NCBI GenBank assembly: GCA_016214225.1
Contig: JACROX010000113.1
Coordinates: forward strand, 1-5,678
DNA: 5,678 nucleotides
Reading direction: 5' to 3'
Origin: Candidatus Peregrinibacteria bacterium
GTDB lineage: Bacteria; Patescibacteriota; Gracilibacteria; UBA1369; LOWO2-01-FULL-3
Part shown: positions 1 through 5,678 of the stretch, piece after piece
How the letters are laid out: each line of letters opens with the position of its first letter
Numbering within the stretch: position 1 is the first letter of the stretch
The notes under the pieces: generated by a model
Seen by the model: only the letters and a program-made list of their open reading frames with translations
Told to the model about the DNA's origin: nothing
The model's database searches: none
Program-made: the position numbers and the translations under genes

Positions 1-1
1 A

Positions 2-2266
2 GCCGCGATAAAAGATGTTGGCAGAGTTTTGGGCTATCCTTACCAAGAAGTTGATAAAATTGCCAAACTTGTTCCTTCCCCTATCCTTGGTAAATATTCT
101 CCCTTGATTGAATCGCTTGAAAATGATCCCGATTTAAGAAAAACATATGAATCCGATCCACGAGCGAAAGTTTTACTCAATTACGCGAAGAAAATTGAAG
201 GAACAGTCAGACAAATCGGGACTCACGCGTGCGCGGTTGTAATCTCCGAAAAGCCTCTTACCGAGTATACCGCTTTGCAAATGAGCGCTTCCGGCAAAGA
301 TGAAATAGTAACTCAATATTCCGCGAAGCCCATTGAAAATTTGGGACTTCTTAAAATGGATTTTTTGGGACTTAGAAATTTAACGGTTATACAAAAAACG
401 AAAGAATTTGTGCTTGAAAGGACCGGAGAAAAAGTAGTCATGGATGAAATATCTCTTGAGGACAAGGATACTTTTGATCTTTTGCAAAAAGGAGATACCA
501 CCGGAGTTTTTCAGCTTGAATCCGCCGGAATGCGCAGGTATTTGAAAGACCTTAAGCCTACCAAATTTGAAGATATTGTGGCTATGGGAGCGTTGTATAG
601 GCCGGGTCCGATGGAATGGATTCCCGATTATATAAAAGGCAAACATAATCCGGAAAAGGTTCACTATATGCATCCTTCTTTTAAGTCCGTTCTGGAATCC
701 ACTTACGGGGTCGCGGTATATCAGGAGCAAATTTTACAATTGGCGCGTGATTTTGCCGGTTTTACTTTTGGGGAAGCCGATATTCTAAGGAAGGCCGTGG
801 GGAAAAAAAGCACTTCGCTTCTTATGGAGCAACGTGAAAAATTTACGCAAGGAGCCGTAAAAAACGGATATAACGAGAAGCTTGCCAAGGATGTTTTCGA
901 GCATGTTATAGAGCCTTTTGCAGGATATGGTTTTAACAGGGCTCACGCGGTTTGTTATGGATTAATTGCCTATGAAACGGCTTATTTAAAAGCACACTAT
1001 CCTATCGAATTTATGACGGCTTTGTTATGCAGTGATCCCGGGAATACCGATCGTGTCGTTCTTGAAATCAAAGAATGCAATGAAATGGGAATAAATGTTT
1101 TGCCTCCTTCCGTAAACGAATCTTTTGCTCACTTCGCGGTGGATGAAAAAAATCAAATCAGATTCGGCATGTTGGCCATAAAAGGCATCGGAGACGGACC
1201 CGTAAAAGAGATTATTGAGGCCAGAGAAAAGGGAGGAAAATTTAAAAATCTTGTTGATTTTACGAAAAGGGTTTCGGCCCATGTTTTTAATAAAAAATTA
1301 ATAGAATCTTTAGCTCTGAGCGGGGCCATGGATGAATTTGGAGACAGAAAACAAATCGCTGAAAATTATGAAGAGATAAGCAAGTACGCGAAAGCGGCTC
1401 AACAAATCTCATCCGGAAATCAGACAAATATTTTCGGGATGATGGACGCAAGTGAGCAAATTGAGCCTGAAATTACCATGAAAAGTGTTCCAAAGTCGAC
1501 TTCTTTTGAATGTTTAAAATGGGAAAAACAGCTTTTGGGTATGTATGTTTCCGGACATCCGCTACGAGGACTAAAAAAATATTTAGCAAAGAAAGCTCAT
1601 CTTATCGGAGAAATTACTCCCAAACAATTGAAGAATAAGGTTATAGTTATCGGTCTTATTTCAGGTATAAGAAAAATTCTGACAAAAGGTGGAACTTATA
1701 TGGCCACTTTTGTCATTGAAGATTCTACAGGGAAAATCAATGCTATCATCTTTCCAAAAACATTATCCGGATATGGTCAGTTTTTGAGTGAAGATGGTAT
1801 TTTGGAAATATCCGGCGCGTTGGATTTCAGGCAAGGGCAGTATCAAATATCATGTGACTGCATAAAAGTTTTATCTCTTGAAGCAATGATTAAAAACGCG
1901 AAATCTTCAAAAGTTTTTGATGCCGATGATAAGTCCGGCTTGGGCGTTAGGTTCTTGGATGATATTTTGTCGGATAAAGAAATAAAAAATGAAGTTGATT
2001 CAGCTAAAATCGAAGATTTTTCTTTGGATGACGTGAAACCCGCAAAAATACCGATAGAAAATAAAATTTATTTAATTAAAATTGAAAATCAGGCCGATAA
2101 AGATATGCTCGGTAATCTTAAAAATCTTTTGTTTGACCACAAAGGCGACACTCCGGTTGAAATTCTTTTAAATGTTGCAAAAAAAAGGATAAAACTTCCC
2201 TTTGGCATTAATCTCACTCCCGATCTTCAAAAAAGAGTAGAGTCGCTTTTAACATCCGAAAAATGA
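2..2266 (+). CDS. dnaE: DNA polymerase III subunit alpha, C-terminal ~754 residues (5' truncated by the window)
   Basis: Catalytic subunit of the bacterial replicative polymerase, acting at the fork with the sliding clamp and clamp loader. The frame is open from base 2 and begins AAIKDVGRVLGYPYQEVDK, matching E. coli DnaE near residue 438. About 440 residues (PHP domain and the first two catalytic Asp) therefore lie upstream, and the TTG at 29 is an internal Leu codon, not a start. Counting from codon 2: third catalytic Asp in LLKMDFLGL (Asp120, aligning with E. coli D555); palm/fingers blocks GALYRPGPM (~197) and FAGYGFNRAHAVCYGLIAYE (~306); helix-hairpin-helix AIKGIGDGPVKEIIEA (~392); internal clamp-binding motif QTNIF (474-478, bases 1421-1435; compare E. 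coli QADMF); GMYVSGHPL (~513); OB fold ~545-626; charged linker and C-terminal domain ending at TGA 2264-2266. It lacks no expected C-terminal block. This is DnaE-type, not PolC: the domain order is HhH then C-terminal OB. No intein is seen in the visible part. Confidence 0.97.
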   Translation, partial: AAIKDVGRVLGYPYQEVDKIAKLVPSPILGKYSPLIESLENDPDLRKTYESDPRAKVLLNYAKKIEGTVRQIGTHACAVVISEKPLTEYTALQMSASGKDEIVTQYSAKPIENLGLLKMDFLGLRNLTVIQKTKEFVLERTGEKVVMDEISLEDKDTFDLLQKGDTTGVFQLESAGMRRYLKDLKPTKFEDIVAMGALYRPGPMEWIPDYIKGKHNPEKVHYMHPSFKSVLESTYGVAVYQEQILQLARDFAGFTFGEADILRKAVGKKSTSLLMEQREKFTQGAVKNGYNEKLAKDVFEHVIEPFAGYGFNRAHAVCYGLIAYETAYLKAHYPIEFMTALLCSDPGNTDRVVLEIKECNEMGINVLPPSVNESFAHFAVDEKNQIRFGMLAIKGIGDGPVKEIIEAREKGGKFKNLVDFTKRVSAHVFNKKLIESLALSGAMDEFGDRKQIAENYEEISKYAKAAQQISSGNQTNIFGMMDASEQIEPEITMKSVPKSTSFECLKWEKQLLGMYVSGHPLRGLKKYLAKKAHLIGEITPKQLKNKVIVIGLISGIRKILTKGGTYMATFVIEDSTGKINAIIFPKTLSGYGQFLSEDGILEISGALDFRQGQYQISCDCIKVLSLEAMIKNAKSSKVFDADDKSGLGVRFLDDILSDKEIKNEVDSAKIEDFSLDDVKPAKIPIENKIYLIKIENQADKDMLGNLKNLLFDHKGDTPVEILLNVAKKRIKLPFGINLTPDLQKRVESLLTSEK

Positions 2267-2290
2267 TGTTAAGATGCTTCCGATTTTTTT
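2247..2290 (+). terminator. AT-rich hairpin over the dnaE stop codon plus T-run (weak terminator candidate)
   Basis: Bases 2247-2256 (TTTTAACATC) can pair with 2265-2274 (GATGTTAAGA), ten pairs including one G-U, around an 8 nt loop. The dnaE TGA lies at the loop-stem boundary. A run of seven T follows at 2284-2290, but nine bases separate it from the stem, and the stem has only two G-C pairs. It could be a weak or partial terminator, a 3'-end structure that limits read-through into aspS, or chance in AT-rich sequence. An alternative pairing of AAAAAT 2259-2264 with ATTTTT 2283-2288 competes with it. Confidence 0.25.
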
Positions 2291-2302
2291 AATTATTATT
2301 TT

Positions 2303-4063
2303 ATGTATAGAACTCATACCTGTGGTGAATTAAATGAAAAAAATGAGGACAAAGAAGTTGTTCTTGCCGGATGGGTACATCGCAGAAGGGATCATGGCGG
2401 TGTGATTTTTATAGATATCAGGGACAGATACGGTTTGACTCAAATTGTGTCCGATCCCGTAAATCAGAAAAAATCTCATGACGTTATGAATCTTGCCAGA
2501 TCCGAGTATGTTCTTAAAGTAACGGGGAAAGTTCGTTTAAGACCGGGTGGAAATGAAAATACAAATCTGAAAACCGGTAAAATAGAAGTTTTGGTCACTG
2601 ATATTGAGATTTTAAACGAATCGAAGACTCCCCCATTCGAAATCGATCAGGAATCTGAAGTTAATGAGGAAATGAGGCTTACTTACAGGTATTTGGATTT
2701 GAGAAGAGAAAGAATGAAAAATAATATTGTTCTCCGACATTCGGTAATTAAATTTATAAGAGATTTTTTGGATAAAGAAAATTTTTTGGAGATAGAAACT
2801 CCCATTTTGATAAAAGGCACACCCGAGGGAAGCAGAGAATATCTCGTTCCTTCCAGACTTTATCCCGGAACTTTTTATGTTTTGCCTCAATCCCCTCAAC
2901 AACTGAAACAGCTTTTGATGGTTGCCGGTTTCGACCGTTATTTTCAGGTCGCGAGATGTTTTAGGGATGAGGATCAGCGAGGAGACAGACAGCCCGAATT
3001 TACTCAATTGGATATTGAAATGTCGTTTATCGAGGTTGAAGATATTATGAAAATAAATGAAAAGCTTTTAATCGAATTGATTAAAAAATTCGTGCCTCAT
3101 AAAAAAATCAAAGCGGACCCTTTTCCCGTTTTGACTTATGAAGAGGCAATGAATAATTATGGCGTTGATAAGCCCGATTTAAGGTTTGATTTGCCTTTGG
3201 CGGATGTTACCGATATTGCCGGAAAATGTAATTTTTCCGTTTTTAAAGATGCCGTTAAAAATGGCGGAACAGTAAAAGGTCTCAAGGTTTCGGGCGGATC
3301 AAAATTCACGCGTAAAGAAATAGATGAATTTACAGAAGTCGCGAAAATATATGGAGCAAAAGGATTGGCTTATATAACGATAGATGCAGATGGTCTGAAA
3401 TCTTCGATTGTTAAATTTTTTGATGAGAAAGAACTCAAACAAATAATTGATAAATGCGTGGGAAAAGCCGGAGATATTATTTTCTTTACGGCTGATAAAT
3501 TTAAAATTGCTTGCGAATCACTCGGTCATGTCAGGCTTGAAATCGCGAAAAAGATGAATCTTATTGATGAAAATTTGTTTGCTCTGCTTTGGGTAAAAGA
3601 TTTTCCAATGTTTGAATATAATGAAGAAACTAAAAAACTGGATGCCGTTCATCATCCTTTTACTTCACCTAAGGATCCCGATGTATTTAAAAAAACTCCC
3701 GAAAAGGCTTTGGCAAAGGCTTATGATGTAGTTTTGAATGGAGTCGAAATCGGTGGCGGGTCAATAAGAATTCACGATAAAGAGATTCAAAGTAAAATTT
3801 TTGAAATCTTGGATATTTCAAAGGAAGACGCACAAAGGAGATTTGGTCATATGTTAAACGCTTTTCAGTATGGAGCCCCTCCTCATGGCGGTATCGCATG
3901 GGGAATTGACAGACTTCTTATGATGTTTGCCAACGAGTTAAACATAAGAGAAGTTATTGCGTTTCCTAAAGATCAGAAAGCCAAAGATTTGATGCTTAAA
4001 GCGCCATCCGAGATGCCGAATGAACAAATTGAAGAGTTGCACATTAAGCTTAATCTTAAATAA
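2303..4063 (+). CDS. aspS: Aspartyl-tRNA synthetase, bacterial type, probably non-discriminating (Asp/Asn)
   Basis: Class IIb synthetase that activates aspartate with ATP and charges tRNA(Asp) in the cytoplasm. At 586 residues it is the normal bacterial length (E. coli 590). N-terminal OB anticodon-binding domain ~1-105 (AGWVHRRRDHGGVIFIDIRD); motif 1 around FLEIETPIL (161-169); TPEGSREYLVPSR (173-185); QSPQ Asp-binding loop (196-199); motif 2 with CFRDED and RQPEFTQLD (219-237, Arg221); bacterial GAD insertion ~285-425; HHPFTSPK (450-457); GGGSIRIH (484-491, Arg489); motif 3 GGIAWGIDRLLM (529-540, Arg537). All core catalytic elements are present. His31 in RRRDHGG and Gly83 in RLRPGG match residues reported to give Pseudomonas AspRS its dual tRNA(Asp)/tRNA(Asn) specificity, where E. 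coli has Leu30. ATG 2303 is chosen because MYRTHTCGEL aligns with the family's N terminus. No Shine-Dalgarno is visible in the AT-only stretch before it. It starts 36 nt after dnaE and may be co-transcribed with it. Confidence 0.98.
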   Translation: MYRTHTCGELNEKNEDKEVVLAGWVHRRRDHGGVIFIDIRDRYGLTQIVSDPVNQKKSHDVMNLARSEYVLKVTGKVRLRPGGNENTNLKTGKIEVLVTDIEILNESKTPPFEIDQESEVNEEMRLTYRYLDLRRERMKNNIVLRHSVIKFIRDFLDKENFLEIETPILIKGTPEGSREYLVPSRLYPGTFYVLPQSPQQLKQLLMVAGFDRYFQVARCFRDEDQRGDRQPEFTQLDIEMSFIEVEDIMKINEKLLIELIKKFVPHKKIKADPFPVLTYEEAMNNYGVDKPDLRFDLPLADVTDIAGKCNFSVFKDAVKNGGTVKGLKVSGGSKFTRKEIDEFTEVAKIYGAKGLAYITIDADGLKSSIVKFFDEKELKQIIDKCVGKAGDIIFFTADKFKIACESLGHVRLEIAKKMNLIDENLFALLWVKDFPMFEYNEETKKLDAVHHPFTSPKDPDVFKKTPEKALAKAYDVVLNGVEIGGGSIRIHDKEIQSKIFEILDISKEDAQRRFGHMLNAFQYGAPPHGGIAWGIDRLLMMFANELNIREVIAFPKDQKAKDLMLKAPSEMPNEQIEELHIKLNLK

Positions 4064-4086
4064 GATGTGGTCTTAGGCTTATTTTT
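4045..4086 (+). terminator. Candidate intrinsic terminator after aspS
   Basis: TAAGCTTAA at 4045-4053, inside the last aspS codons, pairs with TTAGGCTTA at 4073-4081 (nine pairs, one G-U). The stem is followed at once by five T at 4082-4086. The 19 nt between the arms overlaps a competing small hairpin, TAAGA 4061-4065 with TCTTA 4071-4075, and AAATAAG 4058-4064 can pair with CTTATTT 4078-4084. The position directly after aspS and the U-run fit a terminator. The long loop, low GC and short T-run keep the call modest. Confidence 0.4.
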
Positions 4087-4090
4087 CTGC

Positions 4091-4101
4091 TAAAATATAA
4101 G
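4091..4101 (+). promoter_or_regulatory. Possible -10 box for the ATPase gene
   Basis: TAAAAT at 4091-4096, overlapped by TATAAG at 4096-4101, resembles a sigma-70 type -10 element 32-42 nt before the ATG at 4133. I see no convincing -35; the best-spaced hexamer before TATAAG is TTAGGC at 4073-4078, a poor match. Lying between the aspS terminator candidate and the next gene is what makes it worth noting. In AT-rich DNA such hexamers also occur by chance. Confidence 0.25.
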
Positions 4102-4132
4102 GAACATATAAAAATCGTGTCAGAGAATTAAA

Positions 4133-5678
4133 ATGAGCACTTTAGTCATTACCCTCATTGCCACCGGAATCGCTGTAACTCTTTTTTCCATCTTTGTTAA
4201 ATACTTGAGATATAGATCAAATCTTGAGAGGTCGTTTAATATGGTTTTTCTTGAAATAAAAGTTCCTCGTAAAGAATCAAAAGAAGACAGAGAAGTTGAG
4301 AGTGAACAATATTCGAATCAAAAAGATTTTAAAGAAATTACCGGAGGAATAATGACTCAATTTTTTGAATCTTTGCATGGTATCTATATCAAAGAGTGGT
4401 ACAACCTCTTTACCGCGCAAGATTTTATGTCTTTCGAGTATGCCGTTTTAGATGCTCAAGTGCATTTTTTTGTCGTATGTCCGAGAAAATTGCAATCATT
4501 GATTGAGAAACAACTAACGGCTTTTTATCCCGATGCTTATGTTGAACAGGCCGAGGATTATAATATTTTCAGGCCCAACAGTCAGGTTGTTTCGGCTTAT
4601 ATCGTCACTAAAAAAAAGTTTTGGTATCCGATCAAAACTTATTCCCATATGAATGCCGATCCGTTAAACGGGATCATCAATTCTCTTTCAAAAATCACAA
4701 AAGATGAAGGAGCCGCAATACAAATTATGATAAGGCCCAAGAAAGACGGATGGCAGAAAAAAGGAAGGAAAGAAGCCAATAAGATTTTTCAAAATAAAAC
4801 ACATTTGGGATTTGCTTGGTATAATCCGATCAGTTGGTTTTCTTCCATGTTTGAAGTTTTATTCCGCGGGGAGGAAGCTTTGAAGCCCAATCAGGAAGCT
4901 ACCGAGAGGACTACGCCGCTTACCGACGAGGAAGTAAAGTCAATGGAAGAGAAAAATTCCAGGGCCGGATTTCATGCCATTATCAGATTGGTTGCCTGCG
5001 CGAATACAAAGAGGGAAGCTATGACAAATTTGATCGCAATGAGAAGTTCTTTTTCCCAGTATTCTTCTTCAAACGGCAATGCCTTGGAGTATACTCATTG
5101 GCATGGGAATAAAAGGCTTGTGACAAATTTTATTTTTCGCAATTTCTGGAGAGGATTTAATCAATGGGTTACGTTTCACAGAATGTTATTTTCCGCCGAG
5201 GAACTCGCCAGTATATTCCATGTTCCAAACATAAGATTCAATAAATATCCTTCGATCGCGTGGCAGAATTTTAAAATTTCTCCTCCTCCCGCCAATATCC
5301 CAACCTCGGGGCTTTTGCTGGGGCATAATGTTTATCGAGGAGAAAAGAAGGAGATTAGGCTTAAAACCGAAGATCGGTTTAGGCATTTTTATGTTATCGG
5401 ACAAACCGGTACCGGTAAATCTTCCATTTTGCAGGTGATGATTCGACAGGATCTTAAAAATGGCAACGGGCTTTGTGTTATTGATCCTCATGGATCTCTT
5501 ATTGAGGATATTTTGCCTTTTATCCCTCGTGAAAGAGCTGATGACGTGATTTATTTTGATCCCGCCGACATGGAAAGACCTTTGGGTATGAATCTTCTTG
5601 AAGGAGAAACATGGGAAGAAAAAGAGCTTGTCGCTCTTGATGCCATGAATATCATGATTAAACTTTTTGATGAAGAAG
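4133..5678 (+). CDS. Membrane-anchored VirD4/HerA-like P-loop ATPase of the CPR type (3' truncated by the window)
   Basis: The first 515 residues are visible and the frame is open at the window end. Residues 4-22 (LVITLIATGIAVTLFSIFV) form one membrane helix followed by basic KYLRYR, so the bulk is predicted to be cytoplasmic. A charged linker (44-70) leads into a ~300-residue domain with FYPDAYVEQAEDYNIF (131-146), PIKTY (166-170), DPLNGIINSLSKI (176-188), GAAIQIMIRP (193-202), AGFHAIIRLVA (278-288), AEELASIFHVPNI (355-367) and GLLLGHNVYRGEKKEIRL (393-410). The motor starts at DRFRHFYVIGQTGTGKS: Walker A GQTGTGKS at 423-430 (bases 5399-5422), then GLCVIDPHGSLIEDIL (446-461) and DDVIYFDPADMERPLGMN (470-487). 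The VIDPHG element is typical of the VirD4/TraG/HerA group; the main Walker B and arginine finger would be beyond the window. A role in moving DNA or protein across the envelope is inferred from family only; substrate and partners are unknown. ATG 4133 is the only start in frame, because a TAA at 4109-4111 closes the frame upstream. The Shine-Dalgarno is at best a weak AGAGA (4122-4126). A VirB4-like annotation is the alternative. Confidence 0.85.
   Translation, partial: MSTLVITLIATGIAVTLFSIFVKYLRYRSNLERSFNMVFLEIKVPRKESKEDREVESEQYSNQKDFKEITGGIMTQFFESLHGIYIKEWYNLFTAQDFMSFEYAVLDAQVHFFVVCPRKLQSLIEKQLTAFYPDAYVEQAEDYNIFRPNSQVVSAYIVTKKKFWYPIKTYSHMNADPLNGIINSLSKITKDEGAAIQIMIRPKKDGWQKKGRKEANKIFQNKTHLGFAWYNPISWFSSMFEVLFRGEEALKPNQEATERTTPLTDEEVKSMEEKNSRAGFHAIIRLVACANTKREAMTNLIAMRSSFSQYSSSNGNALEYTHWHGNKRLVTNFIFRNFWRGFNQWVTFHRMLFSAEELASIFHVPNIRFNKYPSIAWQNFKISPPPANIPTSGLLLGHNVYRGEKKEIRLKTEDRFRHFYVIGQTGTGKSSILQVMIRQDLKNGNGLCVIDPHGSLIEDILPFIPRERADDVIYFDPADMERPLGMNLLEGETWEEKELVALDAMNIMIKLFDEE

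Noticed and set aside
29..31. TTG as a possible start codon for a 745-residue dnaE product
   Set aside because: The frame is open to base 2, and the residues before it (AAIKDVGRV) match conserved DnaE, so this is an internal Leu codon of a truncated gene.
313..1282. Minus-strand open frames at 313-501, 380-730 and 1025-1282
   Set aside because: They lie entirely antisense to highly conserved dnaE, overlap each other, and have compositions with no recognisable domain; they are shadows of the coding strand.
2612..3899. Minus-strand open frames at 2612-3007 and 3687-3899
   Set aside because: Antisense to conserved aspS motifs, with no independent start signal or family resemblance.
4043..4054. 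Perfect 12-base palindrome ATTAAGCTTAAT near the aspS end
   Set aside because: It lies in the last aspS codons; part of it serves the terminator candidate stem, and on its own nothing supports a protein-binding site.
5405..5416. Perfect 12-base palindrome ACCGGTACCGGT, also a tandem repeat
   Set aside because: It encodes the TGTG part of Walker A (Thr-Gly-Thr-Gly using ACC and GGT twice), so codon choice explains it; no sign of an operator or att site.
5186..5491. Minus-strand open frame of 101 codons
   Set aside because: It lies opposite the Walker A region of the ATPase gene, whose plus-strand frame is intact and motif-rich.
1..5678. tRNA, rRNA, riboswitch, CRISPR array, insertion sequence or phage remnant
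   Set aside because: Coding sequence fills all but about 105 bases, and no cloverleaf, spaced direct repeats, terminal inverted repeats or transposase motifs are visible. The two gaps are too short for a riboswitch of known type.

Overview
The window holds three plus-strand genes in tight succession on AT-rich DNA (GC roughly in the high thirties by eye): the 3' part of dnaE (replicative DNA polymerase III alpha subunit), a complete aspS (aspartyl-tRNA synthetase), and the 5' part of a gene for a membrane-anchored P-loop ATPase related to the VirD4/TraG/HerA DNA-pumping motors. All three frames are intact, with no frameshift, insertion sequence, RNA gene or CRISPR array.

The likely source is a bacterium of the Candidate Phyla Radiation (Patescibacteria). 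The argument rests mainly on the third gene. Its layout is one N-terminal membrane helix, a long domain with blocks such as YPDAYVEQAEDYNIF and GAAIQIMIRP, then DRFRHFYVIGQTGTGKS and VIDPHG. I know this arrangement from memory as a recurrent CPR protein usually annotated as a type IV secretion DNA-binding or DUF87-like ATPase. Lineage is an inference, not a proof. dnaE ends in TGA and none of the three frames contains an internal TGA, so the code is the standard bacterial one; the UGA=Gly CPR lineages (Gracilibacteria, Absconditabacteria) are unlikely.

Layout: dnaE 2-2266 (N-terminal ~440 residues missing), 36 nt gap with an AT-rich hairpin overlapping the dnaE stop, aspS 2303-4063, 69 nt gap with a candidate intrinsic terminator and a possible -10 box, then the ATPase gene 4133-5678, which runs off the end. 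dnaE and aspS are core replication and translation genes and may be co-transcribed. The ATPase gene is probably its own unit. The AspRS carries the His31/Gly pair known from non-discriminating AspRS, which predicts that the organism makes Asn-tRNA(Asn) indirectly through GatCAB.

The least described element is the ATPase and its unusual N-terminal domain. The rest is ordinary housekeeping sequence with a few points of detail.
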